This document shows, one piece after another, positions 11,794-23,401 of a stretch of DNA of 64,000 nucleotides. A program made the translations under genes and the position numbers. The stretch is taken from assembly GCF_040869045.1 (NCBI RefSeq), contig NC_090320.1, positions 248,744,978-248,808,977 of the forward strand, in the 5' to 3' direction. The stretch's first letter is position 1; each line of letters opens with the position of its first letter. The notes beneath the pieces are model-generated. The model worked only from the letters and a program-made list of their open reading frames with translations, searched no databases and was not told the origin of the DNA. Origin of the DNA: Eurosta solidaginis. Its lineage: Eukaryota > Arthropoda > Insecta > Diptera > Tephritidae.

Positions 11794-13828
11794 TACAGCA
11801 GCGAGCAGAAAAATAGCAGTGGAAAATTAAATCAAATTTTCGGTGAATTTCATTCTTCTTTTTCTTGCTCTTTTCGACATTTATATTTCAAACTTCTATG
11901 CATTTTCTAACTGAAACGTTTTAAAAAAAATTTGCATAGTAAAGTTGATGTTATTTATACTGATTTTAGTAAGGCATTTGATAAAGTTTCTCACTCTGTA
12001 CTTTTATTCAAATTTGATCGGTTAGGATTTCCTCATTTCCTTCTATCTTGGGTTTTCTTTTTATGTGAAGGAAAGAAAACAAACAGTTATATTTAATAAT
12101 TGTTGGTCTCGGTTCATAAACCTAACTTCTGGTGTTCCTCAAGGCAGCCATCTTGGTTCGGTTTTGTTCCTGTTGTTCATTAATGGCCTTCCTGGTGTTT
12201 TGAAGAGCTGCAAGCCGTTGATGTACGCTAATGATGTCAAACTTGTAATGCCTATACGCTCAACCGTGGATAGGGCATGTCTTCAGGCTGATCTGAATAG
12301 TCTTGGTGACTGGTGTGATGTAAACGACATGTCACTAAACCTACCTAAATGTAAGTTCATGTGTTTTACAAGGAAGTCCTTCCAATCCCATGATTATGTT
12401 ATTGGCGACTATGTAATCAAGCAAGTCACTAATTTTATTGATTTAGGCGTTACAATGGACCCAAAACTCGATTTTAAACTTCATATTGAATCTTGCGTGA
12501 ATAGTACTAAAGGTACTTTGGCTTTCGTTAAACGTTGGTCTAAAGAATTTAATGCCCCATACTTTACAAAAACTCTTTTTATATCATTGGTCAGACCTAC
12601 TTTGGAATATGCTTCAATAATTTGGAATCCACGTTATCAGGTTCATTCTGACAAGCTGGAATCGGTCCAGGAACAATTTTTGCTTTTCGCTTTAAAACAC
12701 TTACCATGGGATCCTTCTAAAAGGCTTCCCCCCCTATTGCAGCCGGTTAAAACTAGTACAGCTGCCCACATTGCAGAGCCGCAGGGAGATGCTTGGTGTC
12801 TTATTTATTTTTAATTAATAAGAGGGTCAATAAATAGTCCATTTTTGCTTGGTGAAATTAAGTTTAACGTTCCTATTAGGCCATCTAGACATTTTCAATA
12901 AATTTTTGTAGCTACATGCAGGTCGAATTATGAAATGCACGAACCACCCCACTGTTTATGTCGTGATTTTAATAAACACTGTAAAAATTTAGACGTCTGC
13001 GAACCGTTTCTTGGCATTAAAAAATACCTTTTAACTACATTAAATTTGTAATTCGAAATGAAGCAAAGAACGCTAAACCGTGATATACTCTTCAACCCTC
13101 TGTTTCAAATTTGAAGTACCATGAAACTTGTTTGCAAAATTGTGCTGTGATCATTATTTTTATATGTATGCAATCAAATTTACTCTGTATAAATTCTATT
13201 CTGTATATATTTTATCTACTATTAATTTGCTTTATTGTCAATTTCATAAATTATTATTTACTAGCTCCGTCATGAGTACATTTTAACACATTTACAACAA
13301 TTAAACTTTTGCTTACTTCTAAGTTTTTAATTGAAATTGTCAAGCGTTTAATTCAATACTGTTTAAATATTACTTTAAAATTGATGACTGATTATGTTGT
13401 TTATATCGTGTATTACATCTGAGAATTAAGTGTCGGTATATTTGGTCTGTATAATTGTTTAAATTGTAGGCTGATAAATAAATAAATAAATAAATATTCG
13501 AAATAAATTTACGAAAATTTCGAGCATTTCAATTGCAGTTTTTTGAATTTTTTAGAGTGTACATTTTTGCAGCCCAATCAATTTTAGTCGAAAATGTACA
13601 AGTTATTTGTGTCTCGAACTTCGCTTCGATTTTCGAAATTTTTACCGAAGGCTGTTTCATATTTTCTCCAACAATTTTTTCGCAATAAAGCGTGTTCGAA
13701 TTTTTTTGTAAACATTTTCGAGTTTGGTTAGTATGGTTTCACTTACCAAACGCATAAAAATTTTTTCTTAAAAATTAAATTAAAATTTTATAAAAATTTG
13801 CACTGCTATTTTTCTGTTCGCTGCTGCA
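11794..13828. mobile_element. Mariner-like DNA element split by a LINE
   Basis: Terminal inverted repeats of 28 bp match at 26 positions. The left begins TACAGCAGCGAGCAG at 11794 and the right, reversed, TGCAGCAGCGAACAG ending at 13828. Both share AAAAATAGCAGTG. TA lies on each side (11792-11793 and 13829-13830), the Tc1/mariner target duplication. Without the LINE the element is about 480 bp and non-coding, so it is a MITE. Confidence 0.75.
11940..13497 (+). pseudogene. CR1/Jockey-superfamily LINE, reverse transcriptase fragment
   Basis: The 5'-truncated copy begins in the reverse transcriptase: TDFSKAFDKVSHS is encoded at about 11958-11997. A frameshift near 12050 separates it from the long frame 12065-12814, which has the GVPQGS block (about residues 24-29), LFINGLP, and the catalytic loop as YAND rather than the family YADD (about residue 54). 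One catalytic aspartate is therefore lost. The thumb shows AFVKRWSKEF and LVRPTLEYASIIWNP. After about 12730 the frame breaks and C-terminal debris continues to about 13050. An (AAAT)n tail ends it at 13475-13497. It sits inside the mariner-like element. It is inactive. Confidence 0.85.
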
Positions 13829-14139
13829 TATGTTATGAATATGCGTTAGTACGAAATATAAACTGCTTTTTGTGCACATAACTCAAAACGTGTTACTAAT
13901 TATTTAATTTTTGCAAATTTATTGTCATTTTCTTTGCAGAGGGCAGTTGTTTGCTAAGACAGCGCAGCTGCCGATCGAGCTCTGCGAATCCCCTGGATTC
14001 ATTGATCGTGCGACATGTGTGTAGTGTGTTGAAAGTTATTTGATTGATGAAATTGACAGGCGACACTTTAAAAATAACTGGTCATTTCATACCTGATTGA
14101 TATTTTTTTTATGAACATTACATATGTACATATTTGAGC
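13829..14139. other. Spacer
   Basis: No gene or repeat recognised. Confidence 0.4.
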
Positions 14140-14690
14140 GTATCATTCAAAAAACGCCTAAATTCCAAGTTCTCGTGAAGTTCGTTGTGTACGTCGAAGC
14201 AACTAATATTTTTACCTTAACTAGGGCTTTTAAAAGTTAAACCACAATAGAGGTAATTTTAGCAGTTTTGAGCTTTTAGAAAAGAGCCTTCTCGGTAACA
14301 ACCGATAGCGACAAGTTATTATTTTATTATCCGTTAATTATTGATAGCGAATTATTATTGTTGAATTTTCGATTTATAATCAGTTTGCTATCGATTTGTT
14401 ATCACCTTGTCGTCGCCATTTTATTGGCATGTTAGCGATAGGCTACGCACGTGTCATCGATTTTATTTTGAAGTATTATCTGTATTTTTTTTTTTGTTAT
14501 TTTTTATTATCTGTATCGGTTTTATAACAAAACGGTGAGTCATCGTTAATAAATCCATAATAATACGATAGGAAACTGGTAACTTTCCAATAAGAAATGG
14601 ATAACTTTTTTCGATAAAAAATCAGTAACACGCCGATAGCAAATAAGTAACACTTCCATAACAAAGGAGTTTTTTGTCATATCTTACACA
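14140..14690. repeat. Unclassified dispersed repeat, copy 1
   Basis: Shares AAGTTCTCGTGAAGTTCG (about 14168) and AAACCACAA-AGAGG (about 14240) with 28018-28290. The rest is rich in GATAGC/GTTATC and GTAAC words, as if it carries many short inverted sites. Boundaries and class are not clear. Confidence 0.5.
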
Positions 14691-14755
14691 ATTTCTCTAT
14701 AAATTGACAGGACGGGACCTACATATTATGACGAATATTAGCAACACTAAGGGAT

Positions 14756-15122
14756 GGCGGCCACCGTGGTGTGATGGTAGCGTGCTCCGCCTACCACACC
14801 GGATGCCCTGGGTTCAAACCCCGGGCAAAGCAACATCAAACATTTTAGAAATAAGGTTTTTCAATTAGAAGAAAATTTTTCTAAGCGGGGTCGCCCCTCG
14901 GCAGTGTTTGGCAAGCGCTCCGGGTGTATTTCTGCCATGAAAAGCTCTCAGTGAAAATTCATCTGCCTTGCAGATGCCGTTCGGAGTCGGCATAAAATCA
15001 TGTAGGTCCCGTCCGGCCAATTTGTAGGGGAAATCAAGAGGAGCACGACGTAAATTGGAAGAGAAGCTCGGCCTTAGATCTCTTCGGAGGTTATCGCGCC
15101 TTATATTTATTTATTTTTTTTT
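14756..15122 (+). mobile_element. tRNA-derived SINE
   Basis: The head has an A-box-like TGGTGTGATGGTAGCG (14767-14782) and a B box GGTTCAAACCC (14811-14821), the internal Pol III promoter of tRNA genes. The body ends with CGCGCCTTATATTTATTTATT and T-rich sequence. AAGGGAT flanks it (14749-14755, 15123-15129) and marks insertion into the LTR. It cannot fold as a complete tRNA, so it is a SINE rather than a tRNA gene. Confidence 0.9.
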
Positions 15123-15327
15123 AAGGGATACTATCATCTCTAGGCCAATACTAAGCAGTGACTTGTATGCACATCAATAAATCAATCATTATATATATAC
15201 ATATAGCCATACAAGCAGCGGAGAGCAATGCACAAACACATGCATATATCTGAGATACTCTCAAAAGCAGGCAATAATTTGTACAAGTACCACTCACATA
15301 TACACGCGCATATGAGATGCTATAAAC

Positions 15328-15917
15328 CAGGCATGCTTAACCAACGAACCGATATCATTTCGTTACGATAATTAACGTTAATAAACGAAACAAAGTCATT
15401 TCGTTTCGTTTATTAACGTTAAGAACGTCAAATTAACGAAGTGATTTTGCTTCGTTTTCTGCCATATCAAAACGAAATCAAATCGTTTATGTTGATTATT
15501 AATTTCAAACTATGCTGGCAAAGCTGATTGATGGCGGAGTCATTAAAGGTGAAGGCATTAGCCAAACTGATTGCAACTTTTCTCATGAATTTTGACAGTA
15601 CGAACATTTCTCAGAGTATTTTGACATTACCACCAACGAATTACACAAACAAATTACATGGAGTTTGTGCGTGTATGTTCGCTCGCTGTTAGCACCTTAC
15701 GGCTTCACCATGGCTATAGCATTGCCAGCACAATTCAAACTTTAAGTATCACGTTTTTGTTAACGTTTTTACCGTTAACGAAAGCTTTTCGTTTCGGTTA
15801 AAAACGAGATACAATTTATTTTGATAATTTCTTTATCGATAATATTTCGAAGTGTTTCAACGGAAACGGTGGAAATTTTTTGATAAACGATTAGCTTAAC
15901 GTTAAGGTGCATCCCTG
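15328..15917. mobile_element. hAT-type MITE, 590 bp
   Basis: It starts CAGGCATGC and ends with the complement of CAGGGATGC. The 8-bp duplication CTATAAAC (15320-15327 and 15918-15925) and CAGGGATG termini fit the hAT superfamily. Interior is non-coding and rich in AACGTTAA-like palindromes and CGTTTCGTTT words near the ends. Confidence 0.85.
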
Positions 15918-16249
15918 CTATAAACGTAGTTATAACCGGTAATTTTATAGCTGGTAACTAACTAGTAAATTCTAGAAATAGAAAAGCCTAGAAATATGCA
16001 ACGAGGAAACCAAACTGTATAAAAGCAGCAACAGTTGAGGCAAGACCAATGAGTTGTATTTAAGCACGCTATCTGTCGAGAAGTAGTAGTATTGTGAAGT
16101 ACTTGAATAAAAGCCATTTTGCATTATTGAATAGTGGGGTTATTTATTCAACAGTTTAGTGATTCAAACTGTAGTAGAAGGTTGCAAATAAGAGGAATTT
16201 CAGTAAATTCGGTAAAATATTTTATGACGACTTCGAACGGAACTCTGAA

Positions 16250-16390
16250 AAAACTTTTTTTCCCTCACTGATAAAACTTTTTCTAAATTTTTGACGCAGC
16301 TTTGCCCGGGAGTTGAACATAGAAACCATGGTGGTAAGCGCCGGGCCACGGTGCCTGCCCGCACCTTGTATGGAGCTTACTGATGTTTTA
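16250..16390 (-). mobile_element. Degraded SINE-like head
   Basis: Reverse-strand resemblance to the SINE body-to-head region (TTTGCCCGGGAGTTGAAC near 16301) followed by altered head sequence. Similarity is partial; it could be a different tRNA-derived family. Confidence 0.4.
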
Positions 16391-16757
16391 TTTATTTGGT
16401 ATTTTTCAAAAATTTCGCTAATGTACATCTGTTCTTTTTATATTTAATATATTTTATACCACCGATTATTCTTATAAGATTATTGCTCAGCTTCTTTTAA
16501 AAAAGGTATGATTTATACGCCACAGCCGAAGACAGTCCCGTGCTTACTTGTTTTCTTTGTCATCATCGTTTCTGCCACAAAAAATATCGAACATATCCAA
16601 AAGATCTTGGGATGGGAAAATTTTAAGGTAATCATTATTCACAGATCCTTTATCATAAAAAGATTGCGGCCACGTATATAATGTCCGGCAGATCCACCAT
16701 AACCTTCTTACTACCGTTCCGTCTTTTTAGTATAGGTTATCCATATTTCGTGTAAGG
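16391..16757. other. Spacer
   Basis: No gene or repeat recognised. Confidence 0.4.
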
Positions 16758-16770
16758 TAACAAAACGGCT

Positions 16771-17088
16771 GCAGCTGCCGTGGTGTGGTGGAAGCGTGCT
16801 CCGCCTATCACATCGAATATCCTGGGTTATCAAACATTTAGAACATTTTTTTTTCAATCGCTCCTCGGCAGAGACTTGGCAAACACTCCGAGTAATTTTC
16901 TGCCATGGAAAGCTTCTCAGTGAATACTGATCTGCCTTTCAAATGCCGTTCGGAATCGACGTAAAATATGTAGATCCAATACCCACAATTTGTAGGAAAA
17001 ATTAAAAAGGAGCACAACGCAAATTGGAAGAATACCTCGGCATAAAATCTCTTCGGAGGTTATCGCGCCTTATATTTATTTATTTATT
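16771..17088 (+). mobile_element. tRNA-derived SINE with 13-bp target duplication
   Basis: Flanked by perfect TAACAAAACGGCT (16758-16770 and 17089-17101). The A-box region is kept (GTGGTGTGGTGGAAGCG) but the B box is damaged (GGGTTATCAAAC), so transcription from it is doubtful. Ends in (TATT)n. Confidence 0.9.
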
Positions 17089-17101
17089 TAACAAAACGGC
17101 T

Positions 17102-17779
17102 CCAAAAATTTGTTGGAAATCTTTATAATCAACAGTTTAACTGGAACTGTCTTCATAGACCGCTCGCATTTTGCTATGTTGGTATGGAAAGTAAATAATT
17201 TATAAAATATTGCCTATGCGGTGACTTCCTTGCATGTAAATAATAATTTTTGCATTTATGAAAATTGATTTCAGCTATTATATGAACAAATTGTGGCGTT
17301 GCCATATTTTATATAATATTTCGAAATTCTGCTGAAATTTTTACGACTTATTGCTATTTTTGTACGTCATCAAAGTTTATAGAAAGTTTTGATGAGCATG
17401 TTGAAATGCGATTAAATAAAATAAATGTGGATAATATACACACATATGTACCGTTAAATATCTCTAGCCTAAAATCAAGCCATTACTAAACTACCAATCT
17501 ATAATGTGCACATAAACAGAAGCAGCACTTGAGTAGCTAAAAGCTATTAGGTGATAGGCGACTGGGGTTCTGGTTGCGGAGTTACACAAAAAAATTCTGC
17601 CAAATAAAAAAAAATTGGTATTCACTGATGAGCTTGTACCATATTTTTTCAATTATACCTACTTATCTATGTACATATTTATGTATGTAAAAAACACTCA
17701 CTTTAATAAATTCTGTTTCTGGTAGCTAATTTTCTAATTCACCGTTCTTCATATCTCCTACCAATTTGATGATGATTTT
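17102..17779. other. AT-rich spacer
   Basis: No gene, RNA or classified repeat seen. Confidence 0.4.
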
Positions 17780-19055
17780 TTTATACTCAGCGTGCTTTGC
17801 ACACAGAGTATATAAACTTTGGTACAGGAAACAAAGGAATCGAGATAGATATAGACAATTGTCAGTATCGAAAGAAAAAAAAAGATTTAGCCATGTCCGT
17901 CCGTCCGTCTATCCGTGTGTGCATCCGTTAACACGATAACTTGAGTAAATATTGATATATCTTCACCAAATTCGGTATACAGGCTTATCTGGACACATAA
18001 TAGATTGGTAGTGAAAATGAGTGAAATCGAATCTAACATACTATAAAACAAAAAAAACCTGATTATTTTGTAAATAATACACCTAGAATGTTGAAATTTT
18101 ATGTGCGGTCTGATATTAAGACTCTTATTGCAAATTTGGAAAAACTTGTGATAAAATCGATTTTACAAATATTAGTAATCATACATCATAACAAAATTGG
18201 GCAGTTATTTCCCATAGGGTATGCTTCGAGGAAAAATTAAAGAACTCGGTGTAGGGTTATATTTACATTCAACCTTAAATGTACCCACTTTAAATAAATT
18301 GCATTTTTTTTCTTGTTAATTTTTTATATTTCAATTTTGAAATGATTGTTTAAAAAATTTTCATTCAGATATACATTTTTAAAACGAATTGTTAGCATAC
18401 ATTTAGTGGTTAATATTAAAAGATATTTTATATAAAAATAAATAGTGGTATATATATTGCATACTACACTCGGTTAAGGACCACACCCACTTTTATATAA
18501 AAGATTTTTAAAGGGACCATGGACTAATAAAATTAGCTATATATTTGCAAAAAAGAGCCTTATATCAATTATATTACATTTTCCAAGTGGAGTTATAACA
18601 TGAAATAAGAAAAATTTCAAATTTTTGAAAATGGGGGGTGGGAGGACATCACCTTTTATGACTGCGCAATTTTCTATGTTTCGGGAGCCATACCTTGAAG
18701 AAAAATGACCGGATCGTAATAAGATTGGGTGGACATATTTTCCTTATAGCAGTAAATATTTCTAGTAAAAATAGGTGGGATCGGTTAAGACCACAGCCAC
18801 TTTTGTATGAAAGAAATTTAAAAGGCTCGTAGACTAGAATAATAAGCTATATATTAGCGAAAAATAGTTTTGAATAAATGATATATCACTTACCAAGTTT
18901 TATTATACGAGAAAATTGGAAGATATTTTTTTTTTGTAAAGAACTGTGTCACATGTTTTGTAGAAAAGTAATTTATCTGAAATTAACTGTACAATAGAAA
19001 CTCACGCTGAGTATATAATGTTATGTTACATCCGAACTTAAACACCCTTACTTGT
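17780..19055 (+). mobile_element. Helentron-like element, diverged subfamily
   Basis: Begins TTTATACTCAGCGTG with its pairing arm CACAGAGTATA, then GTCCGTCCGTCC near 17897 and ACACGATAACTTGAGTAAA as in the main family. It ends with TTACATCCGAACTTAAAC and CTTACTTGTTTT. The internal 130-bp unit is absent. Confidence 0.75.
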
Positions 19056-19514
19056 TTTGTTTTTTTTTTATATTTTATATTTACATATAACCTCTCGAAT
19101 CGCTCAAGTCAATGGATTTCACTTCGACTAATGCGCAATTAGAGAAATTGAAAAAGGCATTTTCATTAGTGTTATCGCTAGCATTTTTAGATTGGATGTT
19201 ACATATATTGTATGTAGTACGTTAGTATGTATATACAACATATGTACAAGCAAATAAAAAAACATTATTCGAAAGCATCTCGTCCGTTAAAAGAATATTA
19301 GTATTGATTGGCTAGTTTTATTGAAGTGGCAACATGTGGCTTTTAATTTGGTAATTTTTTCAGATATTTCTTAATTATATAACGTTTTCTTGAACTAAAA
19401 ATTTCAGAATCCAGAATTTATTACATGAAAAATTAATATTAAAAAAATGGTGAATAAACAGTAATTTTTTTTTTTGTTTAAATCAAGCTGAGAAAAAATA
19501 TATCGTAAGATTTA
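19056..19514. other. AT-rich spacer
   Basis: No gene or repeat recognised. Confidence 0.4.
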
Positions 19515-19690
19515 TCTTCCTCAATTGTTGTTGTTGTTGTTGTTTTAACGACAATGATACTCCTTTATGGTTTATGGAAGTACTGCCGGTGAATCAGTCT
19601 TTTGCTGAATATAAGTTCGGTACTCGCCGGCACTGAAACAATTTAGTAAAGGCCCGACATAATATTGTCCAGACATCGACAAAGTTCAGG
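19515..19690 (-). mobile_element. 3' end of the stem-loop/(CAA)n retroelement
   Basis: On the minus strand a CCGGCGAGTACCG-type hairpin is followed by a stem-loop (CTTCCATAA with TAAAGGAGT) and a (CAA)n tail at 19523-19540. The order matches 51183-51604 although the sequence is diverged. Confidence 0.55.
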
Positions 19691-20029
19691 AAGTAAAAAT
19701 ACAGATTTTCTACTTAAATAATAAATAAATAAATGAAAGGCGCAAAAACCTCCGAAGAGAATTTAGGCCGAGCTACTTCGCTGTCGATATATGATACCAC
19801 CACTTTGAAATTTGGGGCTTAACTTGCAAAATATTCGCTCTTAGTTACTCTCAGACTTAAATTCATCATTTACTTTTTAATCGGTTTAGCAGAGCTTAGC
19901 TATCAACATACCAGGCAAGGAAAGCCTAGCCTAAAAATAACTAAATATATTAAAATTGAAGCTTATACCCGCGGCCCCGTCCGTACGAAGAAAATATATT
20001 ACAAAATTATTGTGATATAACCACGAAAG

Positions 20030-21015
20030 GGTTCTGGAAACAGTTCCGAAGCAGCCTGGAAAAGAATCTAGAAACATTCCCGAAAAGATCCTGCTGATAT
20101 AATGCAATCAATCGTAAAATAGGCCGAAGATGGGAATCCGAAATTATCCATAGATGGTTTAGAAATGATTTCAAAATAATTCGCAATTTTTAAGAAAGCA
20201 AACCTAAAGTTGACCGATGATAGTTCAGAAACTTCATTAATGAATCACACATGATTCCGTAACTAGTCGCACAGTGGACCTGATATTATACGAAAGACAC
20301 AACGCGGGAAACATTTCTAATCGTTTCGAAACGATACGGCCTTAAAAAATCCAAAAAAAAAAACCTAAAATGATGCAGAGAGGTGATACCAAACAGACCC
20401 AAAACGGAAATAGTCCCGTAATGAACTCGAAAACAAACCCGAAATTGTAGAAGATAAACCCGAAATGCACAATAAACAGCATCCGCAACAGTCCCGATCA
20501 CAATGTCTCTAAAACGAAAATATCTCTAAAACAATCACGAAACAGTCCTTCAGTAGTTCTGAAATATTCCCTAAAGAGCAATGCAATGAAAACAAAAGAG
20601 GTTCCGAAAATTTAGAAACAGTTCTGAAAAGATTCTGAGCACAGCCGCGAGACGGCCCTAAATTGTCTCGAGTTTATCCCGAGCCTAGGGATTAGAAAGT
20701 TGCACTTGTAAACGACAAATTGCCAATTCAAATCTCGTCAAACCGAAGGATCGCTAGTTCAAACCTCGTCAAACTTCAATTTATTTTTTGTTTGTTGATC
20801 ATTCCGAAATAGTACCAATATGATTCTAAAACATTTCGAATATTATGCCGAAATGCTCCAAAAATGATGCAAAGTGATCCAAAAAAAGTCCCAAAACGAC
20901 CCCGAAATAATAATAATTATCGAGAGTGTCATGACATGATCCGCAAATAGCCTTGAAAAAATATGGTTATATTCTTGGAATGATCCCGAAATAGCTATTC
21001 CGACAACTGACCACC
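20030..21015. repeat. Degenerate cgaaa-type minisatellite
   Basis: Words such as CCCGAAATAGTCC, CCGAAATGATCC and CCGAAACAGTTCC recur about every 15-20 bp with many substitutions. Two similar regions lie at 21640-21945 and 40060-40960. Two B-box-like AGTTCAAACCTCG/AATTCAAATCTCG words sit near 20727 and 20757, but no tRNA fold was found. Confidence 0.7.
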
Positions 21016-21639
21016 TTTCCAAAATTATTGAGAGCAAAATTTATATGAACTATAAAATATAGATAAGCATATAATTAAAATTGTGCAAAAATTTGAACAA
21101 AATGTTAGCACCAATGGTTTTCGGAAATGCAGAGGCAAGAAGACGTGCAATTGTCCATAAAAATTGCAAAAATTGATCGATCGAAATTGAGAACACGTCG
21201 GTTTCCTTTCGACCAGAATCGCTTTGTTTAGCTTGCTAGTCCTAGCTAGTCCAGCAAAAAGTTTTTATAAATCTTCCATAAAAAATGAATAATTTAATAA
21301 AACTTATTTGTGGGAAAAATAATGTAATTATCTGTGCTTAATATGCTAATTACTTTCGATTCCTACTGCTCAGGGGGCAAAACTTTTCAAATCGACCAAG
21401 TCTAGTCGGAATCGATATTCAGAACACCAATCCATTTCGATTCCGAATAAATTGGTTGGAATCGAAATCCAGAACAGGCCCGATTATAAATGTAAAAATG
21501 AGGATGTTTGGCTATCTGCATGTTTTGATGCCGGGATGATCAGATGTCTTTATATCTCAATCACACTAGCATGACTGAGCTAATTTCTATCAAACTTAGC
21601 GTGCAGATAACTAATACTCAAGAAGAAAATACTGGGCAT
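21016..21639. other. Spacer
   Basis: No gene recognised. A diverged pair of GGAATCGA words near 21409-21470 does not resolve into a known element. Confidence 0.35.
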
Positions 21640-21945
21640 ATATTTCTTAAAGGCAGGAGTGTCCGGAAACAGCCCAGAAATGAGCGTGATCAATTTGAAA
21701 TAGTCCCTAATCAACCCAGCAAACAATCCACAATGATTCATCATCATCATCAAACAATCCCGAAATTAATCCGAAATTGTACCCAAGAGGTCCGGAAACG
21801 ATCATTAAATAACTCCCATTGGTTTCGCATTGATATCGAAACGGTCCCAAAAAAGTTCCAAAATAATCTCGAAGTAATCTGCAACATTATTCCGTATATA
21901 TCCATGAAAATGTCAGGAAAAGATCAGAAAATGATCCCGAAATAA
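21640..21945. repeat. Degenerate cgaaa-type minisatellite, second block
   Basis: Same short-word composition as 20030-21015. The 133-residue frame 21544-21945 is its translation and shows no domain. Confidence 0.6.
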
Positions 21946-22559
21946 TACATATGCAGGGAAATTTCTGATGTGTTAAAACAGGCGTGAAACGATCTCGACC
22001 TAGTATCCGAATAATCCCAAAATCATTAAGGGTATGAGACTGCTCACTTTTCCACACTTGATAAAGTCTTAATCTAACTGACCTAGATACCAGTGAAAGG
22101 TTAGTGATAGGGTTGCGGGAGGGGACTGTTCTATTACTCATTGTTCTGAACTCTATCTATGCGATCCAGAGTTCAAATATTATTGGAATTGACAGGTAGA
22201 TTTATATCAATTTTAAGATACTGTTTCGTATACTTATTATCACTGCACTCAGAAAAAACATTTAACTAAAATAACGAAAACATTTCTTAAAAAAGTTTTT
22301 AATTTTTTATAAAAATTTTTCAAATCAAAAAAAGTGTGACCAAGGAAAAAATTATTTTTAACTTTTAGGAAAATTGCTTGTCCAGATTTTGCGAAATATC
22401 ATATACTATTTTTAAACGGTTTTATTTAGCTTGGGTTGACAGGCAGGCTGCATGCACGGCCGCACGGCCGTTGTGAACGAATCTTGTAATTGAAATTTAA
22501 GTAACTTCCCGATAAGCTACAAGCTTGAAACTTGGAATATAGTTCAGAACCCGATGACA
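21946..22559. other. Spacer
   Basis: AT-rich; no gene seen. It runs into the composite element. Confidence 0.4.
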
Positions 22560-22564
22560 ATGCA

Positions 22565-23165
22565 ATAATAAGAAAAAAATCGCCGCTAGGTGGCGCAAGG
22601 ATCGAGATATTCGCAAAATTCACATTTGTGGTCCGATTTGGCTCATATTTGGAACACATAATACATGAAGGAATAGAAATCGACCTGTAAAAAAATCGCC
22701 GCTAGGTGGCGCATGGATGGAGATATTCACAAAAATCGTATTTGTGGTCTGATTTGGCTCATATTTGAAACACATAATACATGCAAGAATAAAAAGCGAC
22801 TTATGAAAAAAATCGCCGCTAGGTGGCGCATGGATGGAGATATTCACAAAAATCGTATTTGTGGTCTGATTTGGCTCATATTTGAAACACATAATACATG
22901 CAAGAATAAAAAGCGACTTATGAAAAAAATCGCCGCTAGGTGGCGCATGGATGGAGATATTCACAAAAATCGTATTTGTGGTCTGATTTGGCTCATATTT
23001 GAAACACATAATACATGCAAGAATAAAAAGCGACTTATGAAAAAAATCGCCGCTAGGTGGCGCAAGGATCGAGATATTCACAAAAATCGTATTTGTGGTC
23101 CGATTTGATTTGGTCCATATTTGGAACACATAATACATACATGAATAGAAAGCGACCTATGATGC
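22565..23165 (+). repeat. Five tandem 117-bp units
   Basis: The box CGCCGCTAGGTGGCGC starts at 22581, 22697, 22814, 22931 and 23048. The middle units are almost identical, which points to recent amplification. Since 117 is 39 codons, frames stay open on both strands (22713-23108 plus, 22620-23138 minus); these are not genes. Confidence 0.9.
22583..23063 (+). promoter_or_regulatory. Cluster of five CTCF-like motifs
   Basis: CCGCTAGGTGGCGC is intact at 22583-22596, 22699-22712, 22816-22829, 22933-22946 and 23050-23063, all in one orientation. It fits the CTCF core consensus except for a tolerated third base. Clustering of such sites is typical of insulators, but occupancy is not shown by sequence. 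Confidence 0.55.
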
Positions 23166-23401
23166 CCGATTTGGCTCATATTTGGAACAAATATTGCATA
23201 CAATCCAGTAGAAGTGACATCAAAATATTTTGGAGTTGGAGGAGGGACAAGCATACGTGGCACAGAGTCGAGTAAAGTCTTTGGAAGGATTATGTATTGA
23301 GGACTTAGGTTGTAACAAATTGTCAGGAAAGAGTCTTTGTAATAATGAGTCACTAAATGAACTAAATAGAATGAGAAATAATAGGCAATTAAATAAAGAC
23401 T

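Larger units (their letters stand above)
14727..16216 (+). mobile_element. Solo LTR interrupted by SINE and hAT MITE
   Basis: LTR pieces 14727-14755, 15123-15327 and 15926-16216 join into a copy of the 28682-29274 family. ATAT flanks both ends (14723-14726, 16217-16220). A TATAAAAGC box lies near 16018, and AATAAAAG (about 16106) is the polyadenylation signal. The last bases read GGTAAA where others have GTTACA. Confidence 0.8.

Noticed and set aside
14756..14830. tRNA gene
   Set aside because: Boxes A and B are present but no anticodon or acceptor stem folds, and the unit recurs with a SINE body and target duplications.
20720..20775. Two B-box-like words suggesting tRNA remnants
   Set aside because: No matching A box or stems; left as part of the minisatellite.
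22713..23108. 131-residue tandem repeat protein
   Set aside because: Explained by the 39-codon DNA repeat; the opposite strand is equally open.
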